DNA of 64,000 nt from Breviolum minutum Mf 1.05b.01 (GCA_000507305.1 DF239290.1:124001-188000); one strand, 5' to 3'; counted from the first letter of the stretch, positions 18,809 through 28,262 are shown. Translations and numbers: made by a program. Notes: generated by a model not told the origin, from the letters alone.

Positions 18809-19150
18809 CTGGAAAAAGGGTAAATGGAGGGATTGGTCGGTCCCCCCGAAAACAGGCCACTGTGGAGGGAAAAACATGTCCATTTGATTTGTTTTTTTGG
18901 GGGGTATAAGTTATAAGAGTATTTGTCTATAGTTTAAAAACATGTGGCAGAGGTAGTCAAATAATAAATGAAACTGGCTAGGCTTGTTTTTTTCTAAAGA
19001 ATCAACAATATATAGTAATTTCAAGTTGTCTTTCAAGTCATGATATTGTGGTAATGACATTCACTTTAAAAGGTAATGAGGTTCAACATGTTCAAACCTT
19101 GAGTAGGTTTGTGATGTTGCATCATATTCCAAAACTGCCATTGATGTTGT

Positions 19151-19265
19151 GTTACCCAGTTCCACTCAATGGGCTTTGGTGTATTCTACCTACAAAACTG
19201 GGTATTATTTTTTTCGGGGTTTCATGTAGGTAAACACATCAGCCCCATGGCGTGGAACTGGGTTA
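19151..19265. repeat. Fam-X inverted repeat
   Basis: GTTACCCAGTTCCAC pairs with GTGGAACTGGGTTAC, with TACCTACAAAACTGGGTA inside. A relative is at 32215-32300. Confidence 0.65.
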
Positions 19266-19400
19266 CCAATGGACTTGTTGTTCTCCATCAGTGTGGGCTC
19301 TGATGGAAAAACCTGGCAAATTTCAACCAGAAAGGTTACAATGGGAGGTATATGGGGGTTGATATTGTGATGCCCATGGGAAGTGATAATACGTGATATA

Positions 19401-19534
19401 CTTAGAGGTTCAGGATACTTTAATAAGTGGATAGTAACCAGGGTTATAACCCCTATAAGTGGGTTATATGTCCCCAAATCCTAGGCTAATAAACCTACAT
19501 ATAACCAGTTACATCCAGTATCCTGAACCTCTAA
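19401..19534. repeat. Fam-I element
   Basis: CTTAGAGGTTCAGGATACTT...GTATCCTGAACCTCTAAG, with a GGGTTATAACCCC core. Confidence 0.9.
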
Positions 19535-19717
19535 GGATGGACATTTTGTCGGACCACCAATCCTTGAAGTAAAGCAGGAGGAATCAGGGAATTTTTGACA
19601 CTTGGATCTGACAATGATGTCAGATCCAAGGGTTTTTTTTGTAACGGGGGCCTTTATAAGGCACTTCGAGATGAAGTAGACCTAAATTGGGGCTATATAT
19701 ATATATATGTATATGTG

Positions 19718-19825
19718 GATGTTTCCGGAAATAGTGGTACCCCCAAATCACCCATTTTAATAGGGTATTCCATTATTTTCACCATCCATTTTGGGGTACC
19801 ACAATTTTAGGAAACATCCATATAT
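19718..19825. repeat. Fam-J element
   Basis: GGATGTTTCCGGAAATAGTG...CATCCATTTTGGGGTACC...GGAAACATCC. Confidence 0.8.
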
Positions 19826-19998
19826 CTAACCCAGTACACGGCAGGTATACTACACTTCACTGGGTTATAGTCATAGTCATAAGTTCTAAGTCACTGACAA
19901 AATAAGGTATTAGATACTTAAGGTGAAACAATCCCCAAGTGTAAACTGAACAATGTGATCATTATTCACTCCAGTTGTCTTTATCTGTTTCTATTTGT

Positions 19999-20098
19999 CG
20001 TTGGTGGCTTCAATCCCCTTGAAAAATATGCTCGTCAAATTGGATCATTTCCCCTGGGATCGGTGTGAAAATACGAAATATTGGAAACAGCCACCTAG
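19999..20098 (+). repeat. Fam-A element
   Basis: GTTGGTGGCTTCAATCCC...GGAAACAGCCACCTAG. Confidence 0.8.
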
Positions 20099-20123
20099 TT
20101 TTGGGATCACCCCAATCTGAAAC

Positions 20124-20250
20124 CCAAATCATCCAACATCATTCCAACCTTCTCGAGGACCTTCCATCTCAACTGGGCCGCATGCGACAGCGACACGGTA
20201 ACCGCGCCGTTAAAACCCCGATGGCAGGTTTCCGGCGCGATCCGTGTCGG
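20124..20250 (-). CDS. candidate internal exon
   Basis: The minus strand from TTTTCTGCAG| reads PTRIAPETCHRGFNGAVTVS, LSHAAQLRWKVLEKVGMMLD and DL before TTGG|GTTTCAG. Length 127 nt. The plus strand is also open but far more basic. Family unknown. Confidence 0.5.
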
Positions 20251-20628
20251 CTGCAGAAAATGCCGCCCGGTTGGAAGTTCGGATTAAAAACCTCGTGGTT
20301 AAACTTCAGTTTTTTGGGTCCCAAACCTCTACGAAGCTTTCATGTTGTTTTTTCTTTGCTTTCCAGTGAAATAAACAAAATACATGCCCCTATGATCCCC
20401 TATGTATATATTGAATTACATGGACCCTGTACTACCGTAATTTGTTTGTTTTCTTTTGCATGAGCATTTTGATTGATTTTGATCATGATGTAAGTTTGTT
20501 TCATGTTGTGTAACAAGCCGCCAACCTGCCAAGTGAGCCAACAAGTGAGCAACGTTCATAAGCAAAAACAAAGATCCCTTCACACATGGCTTAGTCTATA
20601 TAATCCCTAAAAAAATAGGTAGTACAAT

Positions 20629-20746
20629 CTTGGCAACCCTTAGGTCCCCTGCTAAAAGTTAAACTTTTAGTGGGGCCCACAGGTAAAATCCCACGATCAA
20701 CTCTAAGGGGCTAAGGGAATTTCCGGCTAAACCAAGATGTGCCAAG
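20629..20746. repeat. Fam-F element
   Basis: CTTGGCAACCCTTAGGTCCC...AAACCAAGATGTGCCAAG. Confidence 0.9.
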
Positions 20747-20848
20747 TGATCCTCTTATCAACAAATAACTAAAAAATTGGGTGAACAACCTTGACCAAGG
20801 CCCCTAAAAAACCAGGGTTTAAAGGTCACTTTGTCAAGTGTTTGGAAC

Positions 20849-20907
20849 CTGTGGTCCACCTCCAATGCTGCGTTTACAACTGCCAGGGAGGCGATGAAGT
20901 CAAGTCC
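20849..20907 (-). CDS. candidate internal exon
   Basis: The minus strand from AAATAAG|GG reads GLDFIASLAVVNAALEVDH before CACAG|GTTCC (a second donor, GAG|GTGGAC, lies inside). Helical, hydrophobic on one face. Family unknown. Confidence 0.45.
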
Positions 20908-20953
20908 CTTATTTTTTTCGGTTGGAAAAGCACCATAAATAATACTCCAAAAT

Positions 20954-21165
20954 CTAGTTGGTGGTTTGGTTTCAACCCATTTGAAGAAATATTACACCCC
21001 GGAAGATGAACATAGAACCTGAAAATCATGGTTTCCAATAGGAATCTCCTATTCCAGGGGTCCATTCTCAGGTTCCGTGTTAATCTTCAGGGGTGTAGTC
21101 AAATTGGAAACCTTCCCCTATAGTAGGGGTGAACATAAAAAAATATTTGAGTTGCCACCACCTAG
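20954..21165 (+). repeat. Fam-A element interrupted by a Fam-D copy
   Basis: CTAGTTGGTGG...GAAGAAATATTA then, after 20995-21095, TAGTCAAATTGGAAACC...TTGCCACCACCTAG. Removing the insert and one TA restores the family sequence ATATTATAGTC-type centre. Confidence 0.9.
20995..21095. repeat. Fam-D element nested in Fam-A, TA duplication
   Basis: CACCCCGGAAGATGAACATA...GTGTTAATCTTCAGGGGTG with TA at 20993-20994 and 21096-21097. Confidence 0.92.
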
Positions 21166-21281
21166 AAAATCCGTTCATTACAGCCATTAGCAGGTAGCCT
21201 TAGATTCTCATGAAATGAGGATTGCAACCGCTTATTACGACAAGTATTGCAATTTAAAGATCGGACCGTTTCATAGCCAGC
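21166..21281 (-). CDS. candidate exon
   Basis: The minus strand from TTAATCAG| reads AGYETVRSLNCNTCRNKRLQ then SSFHENLRLPANGCNERIF, running into the Fam-A end. The donor is unresolved (a GTAATAAG lies inside). CxxC pair present. Family unknown. Confidence 0.45.
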
Positions 21282-21344
21282 CTGATTAACTAAGGGAAAA
21301 ACACCATGGTTAACAGGGAAAAACCCATGGTTTTCAAAAAAGCC

Positions 21345-21425
21345 CTGGATCATAAGAGACCCCGGCTCCATTGCGTGCGCCGCAAAAAAATGGCGAAACA
21401 GTCCCGAGACTTGGCATAGCGAAAG
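21345..21425 (-). CDS. coding-like island
   Basis: GC-rich patch open in three minus frames (for example FAAHAMEPGSLMIQ). No confident borders. Confidence 0.3.
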
Positions 21426-21684
21426 CCATTTAAGGGACCATTTTCAGATAGCTTACTGGGATGTCCATGGTACTTATAGTAACTGGATTATAACCCCTAT
21501 ATAACTAAGGTTGTAAGTCCCCTAAATGGGTGAAATCAACCAACTTACTAACTAATCTAACTAGCTACTCACTTCCATTTTTGAAAGTAGAAGCTTTTTG
21601 CTTTGGGACTAAATACGGTATTGTCATCACAAAACAGTTTAAAGGTTGGCCAGTGGCCGAGTGAATCATTATAAACTACCTTTG

Positions 21685-21752
21685 CTTGGCAACCCTTAGG
21701 TCCCCTAAACTCCCACTAAACTCTAAGGGGCAAAGGGAATAAGGCTAAACTA
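21685..21752. repeat. Fam-F element, 3' truncated
   Basis: CTTGGCAACCCTTAGGTCCC then CTCTAAGGGG...GGCTAAACTAAG; the GTGCCAAG end is missing. Confidence 0.75.
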
Positions 21753-21885
21753 AGGGAAACACATCAGGGAGAAACCCCACATCATCGGGGATCTAAAGGG
21801 TGCCCCCCCCCCAACAATTCTTCCTAAACTCCCGCGCCAGGAAATAAAGCCCTACTTTTTTTTTGGCTCCTTACTACAAGTAGTG

Positions 21886-22001
21886 CCGGTTGGTGGTTGA
21901 ACCAACCCCTTTGAAAAAATATGCGTAAGTCAAAATGGCTTCATCTTCCCCAAAGGTTCGGGGTGAACATTCCGAAAAATGTTTGAGTTACCACCAGCTA
22001 G
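21886..22001 (+). repeat. Fam-A element
   Basis: CCGGTTGGTGGTTGAACCAA...TTGAGTTACCACCAGCTAG. Confidence 0.8.
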
Positions 22002-22002
22002 G

Positions 22003-22223
22003 TATAAGGGATGATGCCGGTTTTCCTAGGGACCCCCTTATTGGGGGGTGGGTGGAGGCGGTATCCTTACGTTTTCCCATCATGACACCACCCCCATCCG
22101 TCCATCCGTTATCTTTCAGAGATCCCGACTTCCAGGTTGTGGATTTCGGCAATAGTTGTGCCTGTGGATCGTTCGGGTCCAATTGGAAGAAATCGACCCC
22201 AAACGTTTGAGGACGCACAGAAT
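22003..22223 (-). CDS. candidate exon, frame ambiguous
   Basis: From GTTCAG| two minus frames are protein-like: FCASSNVWGRFLPIGPERST then GTTIAEIHNLEVGISER and a stop, or TFGVDFFQLDPNDPQAQLLP continuing to about 22030. The first looks more natural. Family unknown. Confidence 0.42.
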
Positions 22224-22269
22224 CTGAACGTAACAGACCCCGAGTCCAACACCTTCTATCTCTAATTCT

Positions 22270-22385
22270 CTAGTTGGTGGTTTTTTGCCACCACCCATTT
22301 GAAAAACATGAATTCGTCAAATTGGATCATTTCTCCTGGGATTGGGGATGAACATACAAAATACTTGAGTTGCCACCACCTTTAG
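22270..22385 (+). repeat. Fam-A element
   Basis: CTAGTTGGTGGTTTTTTGCC...CTTGAGTTGCCACCACC. Confidence 0.8.
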
Positions 22386-22446
22386 TGAGTATCTAATAGC
22401 TCCATCGGGGTCCGTTGAAAAGATCCCATTCAAAATGTTTGATGGA

Positions 22447-22585
22447 TACAAGATGGGCCCCTGCCAGTTATAAATGGAGTTATAACCCCTATAAATGGCC
22501 TTATAAATGGCTAACTGTTCTTATAACCCTAGTTACAGGAGTTATTTTCACCCAGTTATAACTGGATCCGGGGGCCCACCTTGTA
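22447..22585. repeat. Fam-G element
   Basis: TACAAGATGGGCCCCTGCCA...GGGGGCCCACCTTGTA. Confidence 0.9.
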
Positions 22586-22595
22586 GGAATAAAAC

Positions 22596-22673
22596 CCCCG
22601 AGACATGCAGGTCACACCGTGAGTTTCGGTATGACGGCCGGACCCCATGCCGAAAATAAACACCAGTGAAAGC
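22596..22673 (-). CDS. candidate internal exon between two Fam-G copies
   Basis: The minus strand reads AFTGVYFRHGVRPSYRNSRC then DLHVSG, exactly 26 codons from TTCCTGAG| to TCGGG|GTTTTA. Fam-G copies lie about 10 bp and 20 bp away on either side. Family unknown. Confidence 0.5.
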
Positions 22674-22692
22674 CTCAGGAAGTATGACTATT

Positions 22693-22784
22693 AGAAGTAT
22701 AGGGTTATAAGTCCGTTTATAGGGGTTATAACCCCAGTTACCCAATTACAAGGCCATTTTTAACTGGTAGGGACCCACCTTGTA
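22693..22784. repeat. Fam-G element, partial
   Basis: GTCCGTTTATAGGGGTTATA...GGGACCCACCTTGTA. Confidence 0.7.
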
Positions 22785-22925
22785 GGGAAACCAAAGAAAT
22801 CCGTCTCCAGTTGTTACTTCGCACCCGAAACAGCCAACCACAGTGTTTTTCACGGATGATCTGTTCACTTTACTTCAACTTCAATACAGCTTATTTAAAC
22901 GAACCTTATCCTGGTACAACGTTAA

Positions 22926-23030
22926 AAATCATCATCATCCTCATCCTCATCACCATCATCATCATCATCATCATCATCATCACCATCATCATCACCATCA
23001 TCATCCTCATCCTCATCCTCATCCTCATCC

Positions 23031-23072
<42 letters not shown>

Positions 23073-23096
23073 CCATCACCATCACCATCCTCATCC
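22926..23096. repeat. ATC trinucleotide array, about 170 bp
   Basis: CATCAT and CATCCT units with sparse CAC. On the minus strand one frame would encode an Asp/Glu-rich run and the plus strand a His-rich run, with stops nearby. No proof that it is translated. Confidence 0.9.
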
Positions 23097-23205
23097 TTAT
23101 CCAATCATCTCCAAGCTTTACCCATTTTTGTATGACAAAGCCACCCTTGGAGCTCAGCATTTGAAGTGGCCAAATTGCCCCAACCTGGCCATAAAAAAGT
23201 GGCCC

Positions 23206-23318
23206 AAGGTGGGGCCCGACGTTACAATCGTTATAAATATGGAGTTGTGGGACCCCTTCTAAATGGCCGAAACTCAATGAGGAGTTGGGGGTTATTTCAT
23301 GTATAACTGGTAGGGGGC
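23206..23318. repeat. Fam-G element, diverged
   Basis: CAAGGTGGGGCCCGACG...AACTGGTAGGGGGCCCAC. Confidence 0.65.
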
Positions 23319-23689
23319 CCACTCTGTTTGGGTCCAGAGTTCAATCAAAGGTTTGGTGAGTTTGTTGTTTCCATTGTTCACATGCTCATTGGAATTTCAA
23401 GAAATAAGCTCTCCAATGCCACTCACCCCCTTGAAACAAAAGAAACATAAGTAAGGCCTGAAGAGATTATGAACCGTAAGATCCCTTAAGAAGGCCGGCT
23501 ATTTAGATTAGCATGAAGATGAAACCCTACAGCGATACTCAATGTATATCCCTAAGAACCCAAACTCCCCGCGATCGAATAGGATGTTTCGGGTTCCAAT
23601 TACATCCCTAAAACAAGAGTCTATAGGTGCAACCACTTTTCCCACGACGCGCCTGGATTCTTAGGGTATGGTCTATTTATCTACCCCTA

Positions 23690-23795
23690 AGGATTCAGGT
23701 ATGTCCTAAGGAAGGGATTTTCCCTATAAACCTATTCTGGGGATGGGATTGGAACCCTCAATCCTATTCTAGGGAGGTGTCTGGATTCTTAGGGT
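23690..23795. repeat. Fam-P dispersed repeat
   Basis: GGATTCAGGTATGTCCTAAG, GGGATGGGATTGGAACCCTC and GTGTCTGGATTCTTAGGG. Confidence 0.65.
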
Positions 23796-23818
23796 ACATT
23801 CGGGTGTCAAAGCAACAC

Positions 23819-23926
23819 CTGAAATTTTGGGAAGAATCCAAGTCTGTCATAAGCTTTTTGCGCAAAAAAACCTTCAAAGATGTTTGTCCTATCATATTCT
23901 ATTTCAACAATCAAGCAACACTCCAG
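23819..23926 (-). CDS. candidate exon abutting a Fam-M element
   Basis: The minus strand reads LECCLIVEIEYDRTNIFEGF then FAQKAYDRLGFFPKFQ before TTTCAG|GTGTTG. Upstream it runs straight into a Fam-M terminus, so its acceptor lies in or at the element edge. Family unknown. Confidence 0.5.
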
Positions 23927-24065
23927 TGAGCCACGAAGAAAAACCTTACTGGCAAGTATACTGGTTGTTTCATAGGGATCCTTAGAATGGTTTATTCTAA
24001 TTCCCATATAACAGGGTAGGATTTCATCCCTTATATACCCCAAACAACCAGGATTTGTTCATTGC
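23927..24065. repeat. Fam-M element
   Basis: TGAGCCACGAAGAAAAACC, TACTGGTTGTTTCATAGGGA, CAGGGTAGGATTTCATCCC and CCAAACAACCAGG. Confidence 0.75.
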
Positions 24066-24117
24066 TCCAGTCACACTCCAACCGCTCCTAGGGTGATCTT
24101 ACTAAACTGTTGAAAAC

Positions 24118-24210
24118 CTCCTGCATCCCTTTAACCCCAAAATTGAATCGCTGGAAACTTGATTCCGAGTGGGAGTTCTGGTACAGTACTGGCTGTAGGC
24201 AGAGTCCAAA
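24118..24210 (-). CDS. candidate internal exon
   Basis: The minus strand from TATAAG|T reads LDSAYSQYCTRTPTRNQVSS then DSILGLKGCR before CAGGAG|GTTTTC. Length 93 nt. Ser/Thr-rich. Family unknown. Confidence 0.5.
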
Positions 24211-24249
24211 CTTATACCGTATGCTGTATACTTATGATTCAATATTCTA

Positions 24250-24370
24250 CTTGGATGTCCCAAGAATTTGGTAAATGGTTAGTAAATGGGTTATAACCCC
24301 AATATACCCCATTTATAGGTAGGTTATAACCCACTTACTATCCATTTACGAACTTCCTGGGACATCCAAG
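24250..24370. repeat. Fam-C element with TA duplication
   Basis: CTTGGATGTCCCAAGAATTT...ACTTCCTGGGACATCCAAG, TA on both sides. A near-complete hairpin. Confidence 0.92.
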
Positions 24371-24452
24371 TAGGAGTCACGGAGGTCATAATAAATCCAC
24401 TTTCAATGGCCTTGGTCGAATCAGTTTGAAGAGGACATCCCTGCATTGCCGT

Positions 24453-24722
24453 AGGATCCATGTATGATATATTGACCTACATTTACCATCAAAATATGCT
24501 AGAAGTACCATACCTGGAACCCAAAATGACCTGGCTGTTTTGATTGCAGTTTGGACCTTTTGTTTTGCAAAGGGGTCAAGGCTAAAAAATGGAAGACAAA
24601 CAAGGTCCAGGTACATTGATAGCGCATATTTGGTATACTACTTATTTACATTTGGTTGATCTTTCCGGTAAATGTACGTATAGGTATAAGAAAATATATA
24701 CCAGTCCCATGGATCCTATGGT
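24453..24722. repeat. two Fam-E ends around unrelated sequence
   Basis: 24453-24495 is a left half (CGTAGGATCCATGTATGATA) and 24626-24722 a near-complete copy ending CATGGATCCTATGG. Between them lies a block, CCTGGAACCCAAAATGACCT, that recurs inverted near 52080-52130. Confidence 0.55.
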
Positions 24723-24785
24723 AGTATAGGGTATCGTGTGTTTTGCGCCACCCAAAAAAAAATGTGCCGGAATGACTGTCCCAAC

Positions 24786-24854
24786 CTGCAAGCAGGCGGG
24801 GGTTTTGTTGGGTTTCGCCACAACATTCAAAAGTCATCGACAGAAGTAGATCCT
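24786..24854 (-). CDS. candidate internal exon
   Basis: The minus strand from CGTACAG|AG reads DLLLSMTFECCGETQQNPRL then LA before TTGCAG|GTTGGG. Length 69 nt; the frame stays open upstream (YDNRTE). Family unknown. Confidence 0.5.
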
Positions 24855-25190
24855 CTGTACGATTATCATAGGGAAAATGGTGGTACCCTTGGGATGGGGG
24901 GCCCCTTAATAATCAACCCCATATACCACCTCATATGGTGGGTATTTAATGGGTATATCGGTATATCCCCTTTTGAAGGGAAGGGTCGCATGTCCCCTAA
25001 AAAGGGACCATTTTCAAAACTGAACCTTTGAGGGACCAGAGGTATGAGCACTTTTAAGGGCTTACATCTATTAAGCCCCAAACCAATTTGCTACTGTCTC
25101 GGCAAAGACATTTTTACATCCAGTTCCCAATAATTGGAAAAAACGTGCCACCCAAGTTGACCTTGAAAAAAACTCAGGAAAACAGATAGA

Positions 25191-25297
25191 CACTCCCTGA
25201 AACTTACGTAGCACCTGAATCATTGGTGGGTTGGAAGATGTAATTTCCTTTTGGGAAGGCCTCCTGGAAGGTGCTATGTTAATTTCAGGAAGGGTGG
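25191..25297. repeat. Fam-D2 element
   Basis: CACTCCCTGAAACTTACGTA...GCTATGTTAATTTCAGGAAG. Confidence 0.75.
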
Positions 25298-25574
25298 TTC
25301 TACAAAAACTAAGTATTATAACTTAAAAAAAAGGACCTTCAGGCCAACCAAAACTTAGTCTATACTAGTGGAAATTGGAACTTCCTTTCGGAGTTTGAAA
25401 AAAAAACTAAAAAATGCAAAATATCAAGTCTGAGACTGAACAAATCATAATTGGACGAGTTCCTTTCCTTTCTGGGTAACGGTAACCATTCTTAGATTCC
25501 TACAAGATTGTTGGAAGAAGATCGAGAGAGAGATCATCTCCTCCAATAAAAATGCTTCGTCCAGATTCTTCAAA

Positions 25575-25665
25575 GTCGTGACCTTTTGATTCCTGAGTTG
25601 GAGGTCACTTAAGCCCGGAAAGGGTCACTTATGGCTTCAAACGAGGTCACTTTGAAGAATCTGGA
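25575..25665. repeat. Fam-T repeat (GGTCACTT motifs)
   Basis: GTTGGAGGTCACTTAAGCCC, AAAGGGTCACTTATGG and GAGGTCACTTTG; the same triplet spacing is at 35529, 42625 and 57298. Confidence 0.55.
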
Positions 25666-25856
25666 TCGCGATTTTTTCATCCAGTCCAGCTCAAAAGCTC
25701 ACTTTCAACAAACCAATCCAAGAACCTTAAAGCCTTAACACCTGCGAAAACTGACATGCTTTTCTAAAGTTGGCAGTTTCAATCCGTTGGAAAAAACTAT
25801 GATTCACAGTTGATCATCTCATCTTCCCAAGAATCGGGGGTAAAAAAACACAATCT

Positions 25857-25957
25857 ATAGTTGGTGGTTTCAAACCATTTGAAAAATATTTGTCAAATTG
25901 GGAATCTTCCCCAAATAGGGGTGAAAATAAACAAATATTTGAGTTGCCACCACCTAG
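25857..25957 (+). repeat. Fam-A element
   Basis: ATAGTTGGTGGTTTCAAACC...TTGAGTTGCCACCACCTAG. Confidence 0.85.
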
Positions 25958-26070
25958 CAATATGACCTTGGTTGTTAAGGTTAGGGGATGAAATCCTACC
26001 CAGTTACAGGCATCATTTCATGGCTTGCCATGACATAGGTCACATCGAGATCCTGGAAACTTCACCAACC

Positions 26071-26324
26071 ACAAGATGGGCCCTGAATAGTTATAAGTAA
26101 GGTCATACTGTTGATGGAAGAAATCCTGCACCAGTTGAGATGTATAAACCCTTGTAAATAGTGGGATAAACTACCTATCAACTGGTGCAGGATTTCTTCC
26201 ATCAACAGTATCTCCACTTAAAGGGGTGATAACTAACCCCAGTTACCCATTGATTTTCGGCCATTTCAACGTATAAACAGCATATATAACTCCATGTATG
26301 ACAATCGTAGGGGCCCACTTTGCA
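26071..26324. repeat. Fam-G element interrupted by a Fam-K copy
   Basis: ACAAGATGGGCCCTGAATAG...GGGGCCCACTTTGCAGG surrounds 26108-26208. Confidence 0.75.
26108..26208. repeat. Fam-K element nested in Fam-G, TA duplication
   Basis: CTGTTGATGGAAGAAATCCT...GGATTTCTTCCATCAACAG, a near-perfect palindrome with TA at 26106-26107 and 26209-26210. Confidence 0.92.
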
Positions 26325-26358
26325 GGATCATCAACAAAAGGATGTTCATGTCAGTAAT

Positions 26359-26499
26359 CATGGCCAATCAACATACCCCCATGTAAGGTACCCCTATGAC
26401 AAATACGCCTTATAACCATAGTTGTTCACTTAATAAGACCTTATTAAGGCTTTATTTCTCGTGGGGGTACCTTACACGGGTGTAGGTTGACCAGCCATG
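26359..26499. repeat. Fam-H element
   Basis: CATGGCCAATCAACATACCC...GGTGTAGGTTGACCAGCCATG. Begins 7 bp after the donor of the exon 26506-26580 (minus sense). Confidence 0.85.
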
Positions 26500-26505
26500 A
26501 ACCAC

Positions 26506-26580
26506 GCCAACCCACAGCTTTTCAGTTTTTTCTTTCAGGTGCCCCCCGCGTGCACAAGGGTTGCCCTTCTCAGACACGTC
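26506..26580 (-). CDS. candidate internal exon
   Basis: The minus strand reads DVSEKGNPCARGGHLKEKTE then KLWVG, exactly 25 codons from CACCTTCAG| to GTTGGC|GTGGTT. It starts on a codon boundary, as 27202-27278 ends on one. The plus strand also has a fine acceptor here (TTTTTTCTTTCAG|), but its frame is weaker. Confidence 0.55.
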
Positions 26581-27201
26581 CTGAAGGTGCGGAAATGAGG
26601 CAACATTGGAAATTTCACAGTTTCATGAAAAATTGGTTTCGACTCAGGCTACCTTTACCAACATTTACCATAAAGAAATTCAACCAAATGTAGGTGAATA
26701 TGCCATACAGGGATCCTATGGGATATGTGTCATCCTCAAAAGTTTAGTCAGATTAGCCATTGGAAAATTTCTGAGCGAACATGTAGAGTCTTACTAAACT
26801 AAAAAGAGGCCGGTTCTATGCTCCGAGTCATGTAACCAGCTTGTAGGGAAATGTTCTACACAACCGGAACGTTTTGCAGACTTGGATGATTGGTTCCTAC
26901 GGTTAGCTAAGGGGCTAGTACCTGGGGCATTGCTCACATAAATACGTATCATACATGATATATAATATATATATATATCATGTATATGTATAAATATGTA
27001 GATGTATAAATATAATTGCACACATTTATCATCATAGTATAATGCTACACTATACACAAAAACACTAAAATGGGATAAAAACCAGCAACCAACATCTAAA
27101 CAAGTAAGTATACTGTATATGTTCAAACAAAAAAATACGGGATTTCTAAAAACATCTACATCTATATAAGCAACTACAAAAAAAAACTTCAGGGAACGGA
27201 C

Positions 27202-27278
27202 CTTCCCCATCTTGCGCCATCCGTCATTTTTGGCCGGCGCCTGACAGCCCCTGTACTCGGTGCCACGCCAGCCGTAAC
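27202..27278 (-). CDS. candidate internal exon, cysteine/tryptophan motif
   Basis: The minus strand from AACTTCAG|GT reads YGWRGTEYRGCQAPAKNDGW then RKMGK before GGAAG|GTCCGT. The plus strand is closed. The G-x-x-Y-R-G-C-Q core recalls kringle-like extracellular modules, but the second cysteine is absent here, so this is only a hint. Phases fit 26506-26580 and 27319-27348. Confidence 0.58.
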
Positions 27279-27318
27279 CTGAAGTTTTCAGCGGTTCATT
27301 TCCTACCCAGGTAGGTAC

Positions 27319-27348
27319 CCGAGGTCAAGGCCTTAGGTCCCGAAACCC
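27319..27348 (-). CDS. candidate micro-exon
   Basis: Thirty bases from CAACCTTCAG|GG read VSGPKALTS and leave one base before CTCGG|GTACC. The single base completes a glycine codon with 27202-27278. The intron would be about 40 bp. Confidence 0.35.
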
Positions 27349-27408
27349 CTGAAGGTTGAGCACTTTTCACTTTTCGTGAGTTTACAAGGAAAACAAACAC
27401 TGAAAAAT

Positions 27409-27523
27409 ATATGGATGTTTCCGAAACATAGTGGGTTTTCCCCCCAAATCATCCCATTTTAAGAGGGTTTTCCATTGTAAACCATCCATTTTGGGGTACC
27501 ACTATTTTTGGAAACACCCATAT
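27409..27523. repeat. Fam-J element
   Basis: GGATGTTTCCGAAACATAGT...CATCCATTTTGGGGTACCAC...GGAAACACCC. Confidence 0.8.
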
Positions 27524-27885
27524 AGGGCCGGGTGAACTCAGGGTATAAGGAAAGATTTTAACAAGATTTGCCAATTTTCCAGATTTCTCCGAAACAAAAA
27601 AAGACATGAAGCGTCGCATGCCAATGACATTCTGGTTGGTTAAGATTACAGATCTATAGCTTTATGGTTTATCAAATAATCCACAGATCGACGGGTAGTA
27701 GGATAACCCCACACATAATATATTGCAAATTGATAAGTTTAATTTATAGACATATACTGTCCTGCTTTTAAAGAAGTTGCCAACTTGAAGATCAAAAAGT
27801 TCTGGAATTGATGGCTAATTGAGATGAAAGACTGCAGTGTTATATCGCTGGTATCCCAATCAATAATCACAATGTTATTCCCTAA

Positions 27886-28005
27886 GGATCCGTTTGTATG
27901 TCCTAAGGAAGGGATTTGATTTCCCCTATAATCCTATGACCTGGGGATGGGATTGGAACCCTCAATCCTGTTCGATCCGGGAAGTGTCTGGATTCTTAGG
28001 GATTC
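27886..28005. repeat. Fam-P dispersed repeat
   Basis: GGGGATGGGATTGGAACCCT and GTGTCTGGATTCTTAGGG. Confidence 0.6.
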
Positions 28006-28154
28006 ATAAGACCCAAACAACCAAGGGTTTTTTTTACACTGCTGACACGGTCAATAAGTCAACACGCTTCTTATCCCAGGTGGTACCCAGTCAACACTCA
28101 ATGGGACGAGTTAGCTACTTAAAACCCCCCCCTGCGAAAACAAACAAATGTTGT

Positions 28155-28262
28155 CTGGTGGGTGGTTGAATCAACCCATTTGAAAAATATGCTCGTCAAA
28201 ATGGGTTCATCTTCCCCAAATAGGGAAGATAATAAAAAATATTCGAAAACCACAACCGAGTT
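28155..28262 (+). repeat. Fam-A element, diverged
   Basis: CTGGTGGGTGGTTGAATCAA...TTCGAAAACCACAACCGAG. Confidence 0.7.

Noticed and set aside
18707-18819. Plus-strand exon with strong CTTCCCATTGCAG acceptor
   Set aside because: Splice sites are good but the encoded peptide is Gly/Pro/Arg-rich like an antisense of the minus frame; kept only as an alternative.
22843-23262. Histidine-rich open frame
   Set aside because: It is the translation of a CAT/ATC microsatellite; no splice sites or conserved flanks support a protein on the plus strand.
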